A DNA stretch of 64,000 nt, from assembly GCA_005791165.1 (NCBI GenBank), contig SXXW01000034.1, forward strand, positions 25,833 to 89,832. Reading direction: 5' to 3'. The notes under the pieces are model-generated. The model was not told the DNA's origin, searched no databases, and saw nothing but the letters and a program-made list of their open reading frames with translations. The stretch comes from Cytophagaceae bacterium (GTDB taxonomy: Bacteria; Bacteroidota; Bacteroidia; Cytophagales; Spirosomataceae). How positions within the stretch are numbered: the stretch's first letter is position 1; every line of letters starts with the position of its first letter. Both the position numbers and the translations under genes were made by a program. Shown in pieces: positions 54,885 to 64,000 of the stretch.

Positions 54885-56116
54885 TATTCTACGTAATCAA
54901 GTGATTCACCAAAAGTCTCCTTCAAATGGGTGACGGCCCAAAAAGCCATTCCAAAACAGACGAAACCTACGATCGCAGCGGCATTAATTAGTCCAAAATT
55001 GGGGATTAATGCTTTGAATAACAAGGTAATAGGAATCAAAGCTCCACGCACAAAATTAGGCACCGTTGTGGTCACTGTCATACGTAAATTAGTCCCAAAT
55101 TGCTCTGAGGAACTGGTTAAAAATACCGCCCAATATCCGCCAAAAAATCCTAAAGCGGTGATGATTACATGACCAAACGAAACGCTAATATTGGACAAGA
55201 AATACAGGAAATAGATGACCAAAAATGAAACCAGCGTGAGGTAAATCAAAACCGCTTGCTTTCTACTTTTCAAAACTTGGCTCAAAGCTCCACTGGCGAA
55301 ATCCCCAAATGTCAATCCTAAATAACAATACATGATGGCATCTCCCCCATTTATTTGACCACTAATTCCGAAGGATTGCGTGATTTCTGGAGAAGCAAAA
55401 ACAAGGATACCAATGATGTACCAAATAGGTAATCCCATCATAATGCAATACATGTATTTGGTGAACGTAGCCCGACTAGAAAACAATTGGAAGAAATTGC
55501 CCTTCTTAACCCCATGGCCTAAATCTTGATACATGGAAGATTCAAAAGTTCCTAACCTTAAAAGTAAAAGTGCAAGACCCATTCCTCCGCCAATAAAATA
55601 GCAGGTTCTCCACCACTCCGGATCCGCACTTAAATTAGAAATGATGGGGGCGACAATAGCTCCTGAAGCTCCGACCCCGGCTATAATCAATGTACCAATC
55701 CCGCGTTTTGAAGCTGGTAATGTTTCGTTGACCAGGGTAATTCCAGCCCCTAATTCCCCCGCTAAACCGATGCCGGCAATAAACCTTAAAATAGCGTAGG
55801 TATTCATGTCTGTGACAAATCCATTTAATGCATTTGCGATGGAATACATTAAAATGGAACCAAATAGCACAGATTTTCGGCCCTTTTTATCTCCGTAAAC
55901 ACCCCATAAAATTCCACCTAAAAGCATCCCCCCCATTTGGATATTCATCAGATTAAGTCCTTGGTCTAATAATTCAGATCCCGTTAATCCTAAAGATTTT
56001 AAGCTAGGATTCCGAACCACTGAAAAAAGAATTAAATCGTATACGTCGACAAAATAACCCAGAGCGGCAACGGCAATGAGCATTTTTGCTTTGGAGCTTA
56101 ATGGTTGATTTTCCAT
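54884..56116 (-). CDS. MFS transporter (metabolite:H+ symporter type)
   Basis: A 410-residue, 12-helix major facilitator. Seen: AVAALGYFVDVYDLILFSVV in TM1, the loop 2-3 motif WGVYGDKKGRKSVL (GxxxDxxGRR-like), and RFIAGIGLAGELGAGITLVNE, which resembles the sugar-transporter/metabolite-H+ symporter group (PF00083/07690). The substrate is unknown. It is followed at once by the kinase-like gene (1-base overlap) and lies 10 bases after rodA, so it may be at the tail of the mrdA-rodA operon. Confidence 0.87.
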   Translation of the reverse strand: MENQPLSSKAKMLIAVAALGYFVDVYDLILFSVVRNPSLKSLGLTGSELLDQGLNLMNIQMGGMLLGGILWGVYGDKKGRKSVLFGSILMYSIANALNGFVTDMNTYAILRFIAGIGLAGELGAGITLVNETLPASKRGIGTLIIAGVGASGAIVAPIISNLSADPEWWRTCYFIGGGMGLALLLLRLGTFESSMYQDLGHGVKKGNFFQLFSSRATFTKYMYCIMMGLPIWYIIGILVFASPEITQSFGISGQINGGDAIMYCYLGLTFGDFASGALSQVLKSRKQAVLIYLTLVSFLVIYFLYFLSNISVSFGHVIITALGFFGGYWAVFLTSSSEQFGTNLRMTVTTTVPNFVRGALIPITLLFKALIPNFGLINAAAIVGFVCFGMAFWAVTHLKETFGESLDYVE

Positions 56117-56125
56117 AGAAATATA

Positions 56126-57415
56126 TTATCTAGATAGCATGTCGGAACGATGCGCATCAAGTTTTAAAAATATAAATAATAAAATAGTGAATGACCAAAG
56201 AGAAGAGCCTCCATAACTAAAAAATGGCAGAGGAATTCCCATAATTGGCATCAATCCGATAGTCATTCCAATGTTAACTAAAAAATGAAAAAATAAGATT
56301 CCTACGACCCCAAATCCATACGCACGGGCAAACCGAGATCGTTGTTGGTCCGCGAGATACAACAACCGCCATAAAAAAAATAAAAACAACACAATAACCG
56401 CCATTACCCCTACAAACCCAAATTCCTCTCCGATCGTACAGAAAATAAAGTCAGTACTTTGCTCAGGTACAAAATCAAATTTTGTCTGGGTCCCACCTAA
56501 ATATCCTTTGCCCCAAAATCCCCCGGAACCAATCGCAATTTTAGATTGAGTCACTTGATATCCTAAGCCCCTAGTATCAAAAGAAGGATCCAAATAAACC
56601 TTGATTCGATTGCGTTGATGTTCTTTTAATACATGATTAACGACCCAATCGACAACCGTTGATAGTGCCATAATAATCGCAATAGCACCTGCAATCCTAA
56701 CATAGGTTTGAGGCAAACGTCTTTGGTAAATCGGCAAAATAATGACGAAAAGAATTGCCATAACTAAAAGACAAATAAAAATAGTCAAAGGGCTGAGCAA
56801 AAGAGAGCTAACAAAAAGGGCGATTAAGGCAATCAATAATCCAGGATATTCTCCGGGCAATCCTTCTCTGTATAAAAGAATAATAAATGAGGCAAAAACC
56901 AAGGCTGAACCTGTTTCATTAGAGCCGATTATCAGTAACATAGGCAAAGCAATGATGAGTGCGGATCTCCATTGGTTCATCCACTTGGTTAGATTCACTT
57001 GGGGATCGTTCAAGTATTTAGCCAGTAAAAGTGCCGTGGCCGTTTTGGCAAACTCGGCCGGTTGAATGGTAACTCCGCCCAGCTTAAACCAAGAATGTGA
57101 TCCATTAATCGTCACACCTAAGAACGGAACGGCGATTAATGCTAGCATAAATGCCGCGTAAATAAACACAGCAAAGGATTCAAAAAACCTGAAATCTAGG
57201 GCAAATATCAACATGATTAGTACGAGCGATGTGCCAATCCAAATCAGTTGGCGCCCCGCATTACTCGTATAAAATGCTTCATCAAAAATCCACAAAGGAG
57301 CCTCTGGATTATACACGGCTGAGTAAATACTCATCCAACCTAATAACACAAAAAGTGCGTATAGGCCGACTGATATCCAATCTAATTTCCCGATTTGGTT
57401 TGATTCTTGGCTCAT
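56126..57415 (-). CDS. rodA: Rod shape-determining protein RodA (SEDS glycosyltransferase)
   Basis: A 429-residue SEDS protein with about ten helices that polymerises lipid II into glycan strands during elongation. Family motifs: IQPAEFAKTATALLLAKYL, the WGKGYLGGTQTKFDFVPEQSTDFIFCTIGEE loop (quoted in part: GFWGKGYLGG, PEQSTDFIF) and GIPLPFFSYGGSSLW. The start overlaps the mrdA stop by 4 bases (ATGA), the usual pairing with its PBP2 partner. mreBCD are not in the window. Confidence 0.95.
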   Translation of the reverse strand: MSQESNQIGKLDWISVGLYALFVLLGWMSIYSAVYNPEAPLWIFDEAFYTSNAGRQLIWIGTSLVLIMLIFALDFRFFESFAVFIYAAFMLALIAVPFLGVTINGSHSWFKLGGVTIQPAEFAKTATALLLAKYLNDPQVNLTKWMNQWRSALIIALPMLLIIGSNETGSALVFASFIILLYREGLPGEYPGLLIALIALFVSSLLLSPLTIFICLLVMAILFVIILPIYQRRLPQTYVRIAGAIAIIMALSTVVDWVVNHVLKEHQRNRIKVYLDPSFDTRGLGYQVTQSKIAIGSGGFWGKGYLGGTQTKFDFVPEQSTDFIFCTIGEEFGFVGVMAVIVLFLFFLWRLLYLADQQRSRFARAYGFGVVGILFFHFLVNIGMTIGLMPIMGIPLPFFSYGGSSLWSFTILLFIFLKLDAHRSDMLSR

Positions 57416-59271
57416 CGTTTTAATGAATCCTTTTTAACTATTTTACGATTATATGTTACATTCGCCAAATAGCTCATGTTCATAAATTTAGTCTCAATAT
57501 CTTTTCTGTCCACTCGACCTTTCAAATATTTTTCAATAATCAATGAGGCAATGGGCGCAGCCGCAAAACCTCCAAACCCAGCATTTTCTACAAAAACGGC
57601 AATGGCTATTTTGGGATTATCTTTAGGGGCAAAAGCGATAAAAACAGAATGGTCTTTTCCCTTTTGGTTTTGAGAGGTACCTGTCTTTCCACACATGACA
57701 ATGTCCGAAATTTTTCCTTCCCTTCCCACAGTTCCCTGTAAAACCGCATCACGCATGCCCTCATGAACTACATTAAAATGTTTGGCATCGATGCCAACCG
57801 ACACCGGTGTTTTGTAAAAATCGTCAATGATCTTTTTATCCCCAACGCCTTTAACTAAATGTGGTGGGATGTACCAACCCTTATTGGCGATAATCGCGGC
57901 GAAATTGGCCATCTTCAATGGACTAACCACTAACTCTCCTTCACCGATACTCAAAGAATATATATTGGAAAATTTCCACGTATTTTCACCCTTATAAACC
58001 TTATTATAATACTCGACATTAGGAAGATTTCCCTTCTTTTCATTTCCCAAATCAACACCCAATTTCCGCCCAAAACCAAAATTGGCAACTAATTCGGACC
58101 ACCGTTGGAGTCCCTGCGCAGACCTTTCAAACGTATCTCCTTGCGTATTATCATATAAAATTTTACGAAATGCATGGTAAAAATAGGGATTGCAAGACCA
58201 TTGAATCGCATTGTGTAAATCGTTATGCGAGGTATTATGCACGTGACATTTAACAGGCGCACCTGCATGGGTAAAAACGGATCCCGGTGTCAAAATACCC
58301 AACTGCAAACCGACAAGTGCCTGAACAATTTTGAAGGTAGAACCAGGCCGATAATAAGCCGAGGGCGGGCGATTGATTAATGGTTTTAATGGGTCTAAAG
58401 CTAATATTTGATAATACTTAGAAAAATTTCTTCCGGCTAATAAACTAGGATCATAGGAAGGAGCCGAAACCATGCTCAATATCTCGCCGGTGGATGGTTC
58501 GATAGCCACCACACTCCCTACCTTATGCATCATTAAACTATCTGCATATTCTTGTAGTCGGATATCAACACTGGTAAATAAATTTTGTCCAGCAATCGAA
58601 TTGACATCCAATTCGCCATGTCGATACTCCCCCTTTTCCACTCCATTGCTATTCACCATGCGATATTTAACCCCTCTTTGGCCCCGAAGTGCCTCTTCAT
58701 AAAAAGCCTCTAAACCCGAAATGCCCACATAATCACCTTGCCGGTAATAATCATCCTTTTGATCCGATAATGAATTTGTATTTATTTCAGCCACATAGCC
58801 AAGCGCATTGGAAAGTGCCTTAGATTGATAGGTTCGAAAGGCGGTTGTCGAAATAGAAAAACCTGGATAATCGACCAAAGCATCTTGAATTTTGGCGAAG
58901 TCCTCCTTCGACAAATGCTTTAAAAATAGGGACGGTTTGACGCGAGAATAAGCCCAGGCTTCTCTGGTCAAGGTATCAAAACGGCCTTTGGTGATACCAA
59001 ATAAAGCGCAAAAACGATTCGTATCAGTTACAACAGCTTTTCTGGGTGTGATGTATAAATCATATACGGGAGTATTATAAACGATCAACTTCCCAAACCG
59101 ATCATACACTTCCCCCCTAAATGGCACTTGGATGATCTTACGAATAGCATTATTATCGGCCGCTTTTTCATAGGTTGAATCAAACATCTGTAGATAAAAC
59201 ATTTTACCTATGAATATAATCCCAATCAAAAGGAAAAATAAAAAAATAATAATTCGGCGACCTTCTGGCAC
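57412..59271 (-). CDS. mrdA: Penicillin-binding protein 2 (elongasome transpeptidase)
   Basis: A 619-residue class B PBP from the GTG at 59271 (the reading frame stays open upstream, but that part lies in the gap and in atpZ). One membrane helix (IIIFLFFLLIGIIFIG) is followed by the PBP dimerisation domain (PFRGEVYDRFGKLIVYN). The transpeptidase domain has the motifs SxxK in PGSTFKIV, SxN in SCNPYFYHAF, and KTG in MCGKTGTSQN. It cross-links peptidoglycan with RodA, whose gene overlaps its stop by 4 bases. Confidence 0.94.
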   Translation of the reverse strand: MPEGRRIIIFLFFLLIGIIFIGKMFYLQMFDSTYEKAADNNAIRKIIQVPFRGEVYDRFGKLIVYNTPVYDLYITPRKAVVTDTNRFCALFGITKGRFDTLTREAWAYSRVKPSLFLKHLSKEDFAKIQDALVDYPGFSISTTAFRTYQSKALSNALGYVAEINTNSLSDQKDDYYRQGDYVGISGLEAFYEEALRGQRGVKYRMVNSNGVEKGEYRHGELDVNSIAGQNLFTSVDIRLQEYADSLMMHKVGSVVAIEPSTGEILSMVSAPSYDPSLLAGRNFSKYYQILALDPLKPLINRPPSAYYRPGSTFKIVQALVGLQLGILTPGSVFTHAGAPVKCHVHNTSHNDLHNAIQWSCNPYFYHAFRKILYDNTQGDTFERSAQGLQRWSELVANFGFGRKLGVDLGNEKKGNLPNVEYYNKVYKGENTWKFSNIYSLSIGEGELVVSPLKMANFAAIIANKGWYIPPHLVKGVGDKKIIDDFYKTPVSVGIDAKHFNVVHEGMRDAVLQGTVGREGKISDIVMCGKTGTSQNQKGKDHSVFIAFAPKDNPKIAIAVFVENAGFGGFAAAPIASLIIEKYLKGRVDRKDIETKFMNMSYLANVTYNRKIVKKDSLKR

Positions 59272-59321
59272 GTAAAAATTAGTTAATGTTACGGTAAAGC
59301 AATTTACAGAAATATTGCGAT

Positions 59322-59507
59322 TTATTTGGGCAAGCTTTTGATCAAGGCATATAAAGAAATGGCAATGGATCCCAATGATAGACCTATCGTACACCAAGGC
59401 TGATGCAAACCGAAATAACCGTCCAAATATTGCCCTAACCAAACACCTAATAAAATGGTCACCAACATCTGAAAGGCAGCTCCAATAAATCGCTGATAAG
59501 GTTGCAT
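59322..59507 (-). CDS. atpZ: AtpZ/AtpI family protein
   Basis: A 61-residue protein with two helices separated by a short loop: FQMLVTILLGVWLGQYLDGY and WCTIGLSLGSIAISLYALI. This fits AtpZ (PF09527), a small membrane protein normally encoded before atpI-atpB, thought to act with AtpI in ATP synthase assembly or Mg2+/Ca2+ handling. Here it lies 8.5 kb from atpB, upstream of mrdA on the opposite strand. The start is the only ATG and the length is typical. Confidence 0.82.
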   Translation of the reverse strand: MQPYQRFIGAAFQMLVTILLGVWLGQYLDGYFGLHQPWCTIGLSLGSIAISLYALIKSLPK

Positions 59508-59576
59508 ATCAATGGAATTAAAATGTAAAGTTCAATATATTAAAATTTTGAAAATTTGTCCGTGATTCCCATATAA

Positions 59577-59610
59577 TTTGTGCCTTTTCATATATATAAT
59601 TGTAAATTTG
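59577..59610 (+). promoter_or_regulatory. Promoter (TTTG-N22-TAAATTTG) before porW/sprE
   Basis: TTTG (59577-59580) and an exact -7 box TAAATTTG (59603-59610) lie 22 bases apart, followed 12 bases later by the ATG at 59623. This excludes the longer reading-frame start at 59578. Confidence 0.6.
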
Positions 59611-59622
59611 AAAGTTGTTAAA

Positions 59623-61731
59623 ATGGTTCCAATGCCAAGAATATTCTTCTTAGTTTTTTTTATCATGGCTATGTGGGCTTGTTCCCAACAAAGCACGCGT
59701 CCAGCAGCTAAGGCATTTCATAATATCAATGCAAAATACAATGCCATTTGGCAAGCAGATCGTCTATATAAAGAACTTTACACAAAATCATGGGAAGAAC
59801 GAAATGAGAATTATTCCCTCCCATTGCGCATATTTCCGGCGATAGATTCAAGTTTTGGCCAAGCTCATAGCAATGAAATTGGGAACCTGATTAGAAAAGC
59901 TTCTTTAGTAATAGACCGACATCAAAACTCCAAATTTATCGATGACGCCTACCTGATCATCGGCAAAGGCCGATTAATAAAGGGAGATATTAAAAATGCG
60001 ACCGAAACCTTCAAATATATTAACTCGATCGAACATGATGAAATCACTCAAGCAAGTGCATTAATTTATTTATACCAAATATACATCGACCAAAAAGATT
60101 TCGAGTCGGCCGTAAACGTAGAGAATTTCATCAAAGAAGTACCTTTAAATGCTTCCCAAAAAACTGATTTTATTTTAAATAAAGCCTATTATCACCAGGT
60201 AAAAAATGAGATTCCTATCGCAATTGCACTATTGAATGAGGAGATACCTCACATCAAATCAAAGATTCAAAAAGCCCGTTTACATTTTGTATTAGGCCAA
60301 TTATTTCAATCTCAAGGGAAAAATAGCTTAGCCCAAGAAAACTTTAACCAAGTAAAAAATAATAAGCCCACCTACGAGCTTTTGTTAAACGCACAAATTG
60401 CGAGTAAAAAATTGACGGGCGAAGTCGGTGATCTAGAGAAGATGCTGAAAGAACCCAAAAACCTCGACAAGCAATCTGAGATATACTTGGCTTTGGGTCA
60501 AATAAGCTATGCCAATAAAGACTTTGAAAAAGCACGAGAATATTGGTCAAAGGCCATTAATAACAACCCTAACAAAGGAGAATTGTATTTAAAATTAGGC
60601 CAATTATTTATAAGTCCACTGAAAAGATATCCAGAAGCTGCCTTATACTTTGATAGCGCAGCTACCTATTTGCCCTCAAATCACCTTGAATTTAATTCCG
60701 CGCAAAAATTAAGGAAAAATTGGGCCACTTTTAATCAATTAAATAACGCCATCTTAGTGGAGGATTCTTTACAAATCTTAGGTAAAAAATCCACTGAGGA
60801 GCTAAGTCAAATCTATCAAAAATACGTACAGACTAGATTAAAAAAATCCGATTCTTTACAGAAAAAAACGGAGGTTAAATCCAATATTGCGGCCACCTAT
60901 ACCCGAAGGCCAACAAGCCCTGAACAACAAAGTTTTTATTTTTATAACGACATGGCAAGGATTCAAGGTTCCCAAGAATTCAATTTTAAGTGGGGGAATA
61001 GGACATTAGAGGATTTTTGGAATCGAAAAAACAAGAATGCAAGTACCGGATCTGAAATTATTTCTCCGTCGATTGCCGTCGCAAAAAAAACAAACACTTC
61101 CGATTCAAACTCAGCGGTATCTGAGGATTCTTTGCAAAAATGGATTGCAACCATTCCAAGAAGTCCCCTTCAAATCATAAATTCCAATAAAAAAATTGAG
61201 CAATCGCTGTTTAAAATAGGCAAGTTTACCCAATTAGAGATAGGGCTAGACGAATTAGCAAAAACTAAATTATTGGTTTTATTGGATCGATTCCCAAATA
61301 CTGAATTTGAAGCAGAAAGCTTGTACTTATTATATTTATCCAGCTCCGTTGAAAAAAAGCTTTACCGAGAAAAATTAGCTCAGCGGTATCCTGATTCCTA
61401 TTTTCGGCAATTAATTTTAAAATTAGAAACGGGAAATCTGAGTTTAAACAAGGAAGAAGAGGCACAAAAAGCATACGAAAAAGCCTATTATTTATATGTG
61501 GCCAGAGATTTTGACACCTGCTATTCGTCTTGTCAAAACATTCAAAATAAATATCCAAATAGTAAATTGGAAGATAAAATTGTATTTTTAATGGCGCTTT
61601 GTAAAGGTGGAATTAAGGATATTAGCGAATATTCAATGCAATTGAAAAAATTCATTCAAATTTATCCGCTAAGTCCTTTAAAACCTGAGGCAGACGCGCT
61701 TTTAAAAGCATTAAACCAAAATATCCGTTAA
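59623..61731 (+). CDS. porW/sprE: TPR lipoprotein, T9SS component PorW/SprE-like
   Basis: About 702 residues from the ATG at 59623 (59632 is the alternative). The signal ends in a lipobox (MAMWAC). The mature N-terminus, AKAFHNINAKYNAIWQADRL, and the block FIDDAYLIIGKGRLIKGDI match the PorW/SprE group, followed by TPR-like helices (AREYWSKAINNNPNKGELYLK and others, given in part). PorW/SprE is an essential lipoprotein of the type IX secretion system and gliding machinery, linking outer-membrane and inner-membrane parts. The substrate of this route in the window is the metalloprotease at 8.9-11.6 kb. A class A PBP gene starts 2 bases after its stop. Confidence 0.82.
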   Translation: MVPMPRIFFLVFFIMAMWACSQQSTRPAAKAFHNINAKYNAIWQADRLYKELYTKSWEERNENYSLPLRIFPAIDSSFGQAHSNEIGNLIRKASLVIDRHQNSKFIDDAYLIIGKGRLIKGDIKNATETFKYINSIEHDEITQASALIYLYQIYIDQKDFESAVNVENFIKEVPLNASQKTDFILNKAYYHQVKNEIPIAIALLNEEIPHIKSKIQKARLHFVLGQLFQSQGKNSLAQENFNQVKNNKPTYELLLNAQIASKKLTGEVGDLEKMLKEPKNLDKQSEIYLALGQISYANKDFEKAREYWSKAINNNPNKGELYLKLGQLFISPLKRYPEAALYFDSAATYLPSNHLEFNSAQKLRKNWATFNQLNNAILVEDSLQILGKKSTEELSQIYQKYVQTRLKKSDSLQKKTEVKSNIAATYTRRPTSPEQQSFYFYNDMARIQGSQEFNFKWGNRTLEDFWNRKNKNASTGSEIISPSIAVAKKTNTSDSNSAVSEDSLQKWIATIPRSPLQIINSNKKIEQSLFKIGKFTQLEIGLDELAKTKLLVLLDRFPNTEFEAESLYLLYLSSSVEKKLYREKLAQRYPDSYFRQLILKLETGNLSLNKEEEAQKAYEKAYYLYVARDFDTCYSSCQNIQNKYPNSKLEDKIVFLMALCKGGIKDISEYSMQLKKFIQIYPLSPLKPEADALLKALNQNIR

Positions 61732-61733
61732 CA

Positions 61734-64000
61734 ATGCTAGAAACAGATCAAGGAAAATACAGTAAAATCATCCGATTCCTTTATAAGTTTTTTATGATAG
61801 GAACCGTTTCGGGAGTCTTTTTTTTGCTTGCTGTCAACTTTAATTTCCTTTGGTTATTTGGTGGAATGCCTAGTTTACAGGAATTAGAAAACCCGAAAAG
61901 CCAAGCAGCTTCTTTGATTATATCGGAAGATGGCCAAGAAATAGGGAAATATTTTCGGGAGAATCGAAACCCGTTGGAATTCGAACAATTGCCCTTAAAC
62001 ATTGTAAATACATTAATTTCTACTGAAGATGCACGATTTACTTCGCATTCAGGGATAGATTTAAGGTCTATGTTTCGTGTGGTATTTTCTCTGGGAACAG
62101 CTGGCGGGGGAAGTACGATAACCCAACAATTAGCTAAAAATTTATTTAATACCCGGACGATGGAATTTGGGGAAGATGATCCGGTGTACATAGGCTTGTT
62201 GATGAAAGTAGATGGTTTAAGAACGGTCATTGCCAAAGTCAAAGAATGGATATTGGCCATACGGCTCGAAAGAAGGTATACCAAACAAGAAATTATGGCC
62301 ATGTATCTAAATGAGGTAAGTTTTGGGAATAATGCGTACGGAATCCAAGTGGCTTGTCGGACTTATTTTCAAAAAGATTTAAAGGACGTGACTCTGCCTG
62401 AGGCGGCAACATTGATTGGCCTACTCCAAAATCCTTCCTTATATGATCCCCGGGTAAGACCTGAGAAGACCATCGAAAGAAGAAATACAGTCTTGGGGCA
62501 GTTGGCAAAATATGAATTTCTGACCGAAGAGGATCTACCAAAAATGCGCGAGACTCCTTTGAATCTTCATTATAAAGTAGAAAATCAAAATACAGGAGCT
62601 GCTCCTTATTTTAGAGAGGCGATTAGAATACAAGTTTTAGCTGCTTTAAAAGAGATTAATAAAGATAGGCCAGAAGATCAACAATTGAATTTATACACGA
62701 GCGGATTACGTATATATACGAGCATTGATTCTAGGATGCAGAAATATGCAGAGGAGTCTGTCAGGGAACATATGCAGGCAGAACAAAAATTATTTTATTC
62801 GCATTGGCAAGGTAGAAATCCGTGGGTAAATGAAGAAATGAAGGAAATTAAAGGCTTTTTAAAAGAGGCGATGAAGCGCACGCAACGGTATCGGGACTTA
62901 ATGACAGCCTATGAAAATGACGAATTTAAAGTGTGGGAGGAATTGAACAAACCGATTAAAATGACCGTTTTTTCTTACCAAGGAGATATTGATACTACAT
63001 TCAGTTCCATGGATTCCCTGCGTTATTATAAAAAGATTTTAAACTGTGGTTTTATGGCCATGGATCCTACTAATGGCCACGTAAAAGCATGGATCGGTGG
63101 AATAAATTATAAGTATTTTAAGTTTGATCATATTTCACAAAGTAGGCGCCAGCCGGGTTCAACGTTCAAGCCATTCGTTTACGGAGCGGCCATTGAAAAT
63201 GAAATCATCAATCCATGTGATGAGCTAGTGGATGAGCCTGTAACCTTTGGGGAAGAAGATGGCTTAACCGGAAGTACTTGGACCCCACAAAATTCAGATG
63301 GTAAATTCTCCTATGAAAGTTTAAAGATGCGCCGTGCCATGGGATTGTCGATCAACTCCATTTCGGCTAAGCTAATGAAACAATTGGGACCCGCTAAAAT
63401 TGCGGAATTTGCCCATAAATGTGGGATAACTAGTCCTTTGAATGAAGTGCCATCTTTATGTTTAGGTGCCTCTGAAGTATCATTATTAGACCAAGTAACG
63501 GGGTATAGCACGATGGCAAATGGGGGAGAAAAAACAGATCCTATATTAGTATTAAAAATTACAGATAAAGTAGGTACGGTTTTAAGAGAATTTTCGCAGA
63601 TAGAAAAAGCAGCTATAAAACCTGAAACGGCCTATTTGATGACTTACATGCTTCAAGGTGCGGTACATGAACCTGGTGGAACAGCGGAAGGATTAAAGAG
63701 AACTTCGATTGTAGCCGGGAATGAAATTGGTGCTAAAACAGGAACTACTTCTAATTATTCAGATGGATGGTTCATGGGAGTTACTCAAAAAATTGTTGCT
63801 GGAGTTTGGGTCGGGGGTGATGATCGAAGTATCCACTTTCGAAGTTTGGCCCTAGGTCAAGGAGCTAAAATGGCTATGCCTGTCTATGCAAAATTCATGG
63901 AACGTGTATATTCAGACGCGACATTAGCCATAGAAGGATACCGAAAAATGCCATTCCTTAAGCCTGATAATTTCACATTCGACTTTACTTGCAGCGGCAA
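61734..64000 (+). CDS. Class A penicillin-binding protein (PBP1A type), partial (right edge)
   Basis: An ATG at 61734, 2 bases after the porW stop, opens a frame that stays open to base 64000 (755 codons). A membrane helix (residues about 20-42) is followed by the GT51 glycosyltransferase: STEDARFTSHSGIDLRS, GGGSTITQQLAKNLF, RLERRYTKQEIMAMYLNE. The transpeptidase follows with SxxK in RQPGSTFKPFVYG, SxN in GLSINSISAKL, and KTG in IGAKTGTTSN. It makes and cross-links glycan strands. Only the C-terminus is missing. Cotranscription with porW is likely given the spacing. Confidence 0.95.
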   Translation, partial: MLETDQGKYSKIIRFLYKFFMIGTVSGVFFLLAVNFNFLWLFGGMPSLQELENPKSQAASLIISEDGQEIGKYFRENRNPLEFEQLPLNIVNTLISTEDARFTSHSGIDLRSMFRVVFSLGTAGGGSTITQQLAKNLFNTRTMEFGEDDPVYIGLLMKVDGLRTVIAKVKEWILAIRLERRYTKQEIMAMYLNEVSFGNNAYGIQVACRTYFQKDLKDVTLPEAATLIGLLQNPSLYDPRVRPEKTIERRNTVLGQLAKYEFLTEEDLPKMRETPLNLHYKVENQNTGAAPYFREAIRIQVLAALKEINKDRPEDQQLNLYTSGLRIYTSIDSRMQKYAEESVREHMQAEQKLFYSHWQGRNPWVNEEMKEIKGFLKEAMKRTQRYRDLMTAYENDEFKVWEELNKPIKMTVFSYQGDIDTTFSSMDSLRYYKKILNCGFMAMDPTNGHVKAWIGGINYKYFKFDHISQSRRQPGSTFKPFVYGAAIENEIINPCDELVDEPVTFGEEDGLTGSTWTPQNSDGKFSYESLKMRRAMGLSINSISAKLMKQLGPAKIAEFAHKCGITSPLNEVPSLCLGASEVSLLDQVTGYSTMANGGEKTDPILVLKITDKVGTVLREFSQIEKAAIKPETAYLMTYMLQGAVHEPGGTAEGLKRTSIVAGNEIGAKTGTTSNYSDGWFMGVTQKIVAGVWVGGDDRSIHFRSLALGQGAKMAMPVYAKFMERVYSDATLAIEGYRKMPFLKPDNFTFDFTCSG

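Noticed and set aside
61781..62302. 173-codon open frame antisense to the class A PBP
   Set aside because: The plus strand carries the GT51 motifs through this interval; the antisense frame is a by-product of composition.

Overview
The window is a gene-dense, low-GC chromosomal segment of a Bacteroidota bacterium, most likely from the order Cytophagales. Evidence for this: a SusC/SusD pair, a type IX secretion (T9SS) C-terminal sorting domain, a PorW/SprE-like lipoprotein, a DUF5916 outer-membrane protein, almost no Shine-Dalgarno sequences, and many TAnnTTTG promoter boxes 12-50 bases before genes. A freshwater Cytophagales relative would fit, but the genus cannot be read from the sequence. 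I saw no tRNA, rRNA, insertion sequence, prophage or CRISPR array. Nearly all genes are housekeeping or cell-envelope genes.

Layout. 1-8 kb: start of rpmB (cut by the left edge), an EEP-family membrane protein, an APC permease, a PBP4-type carboxypeptidase, a Na+/solute symporter, a NUDIX hydrolase, and the Nif3/zinc-ribbon pair. 8-16.3 kb (minus strand): accD, a T9SS-exported metalloprotease, a HAD phosphatase, a PhnP-like MBL hydrolase, a lone receiver protein, DUF2911 and DUF5916 proteins. 16.4-24.4 kb: yebC, then a compact minus-strand gene train: SDR, YheT hydrolase, a SerB-SerA fusion, serC, a Gfo/Idh oxidoreductase, an SGNH hydrolase and a NUDIX-type regulator broken by an in-frame stop. 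24.5-28.4 kb: hemA-recX, then an aminotransferase-tyrA operon preceded by a tyrosine-codon-rich leader peptide and a classical terminator/antiterminator. 28.5-39 kb: a SusC-SusD-CRTAC1-haloperoxidase-DUF1080 locus. 39-50 kb: M1 peptidase, acyl-CoA dehydrogenase, yidD, a class-C serine hydrolase, myo-inositol oxygenase, a nucleoside-permease-like MFS protein, an SDR, and metX behind a SAM-I riboswitch. 50-54 kb: an incomplete ATP synthase operon (AtpI-like, atpB, E, F, H) that ends in a terminator. 54-64 kb: a kinase-like protein coupled to an MFS transporter, rodA-mrdA-atpZ, porW/sprE and a class A PBP cut by the right edge.

Functional links. Serine synthesis is complete in two adjacent genes: the fusion supplies SerA and SerB, and serC lies downstream. 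Aromatic amino acid and methionine synthesis each carry a cis-acting RNA control that fits the product: Tyr/Phe codon attenuation before aminotransferase-tyrA, and a SAM aptamer before metX. Cell-wall genes are spread over the window (PBP4, PBP2, RodA, class A PBP). The T9SS links the metalloprotease as cargo and PorW/SprE as machinery. The best candidate for something undescribed is the tyrosine attenuator. The SusCD-CRTAC1-haloperoxidase-DUF1080 locus and the kinase-like/MFS pair come next.
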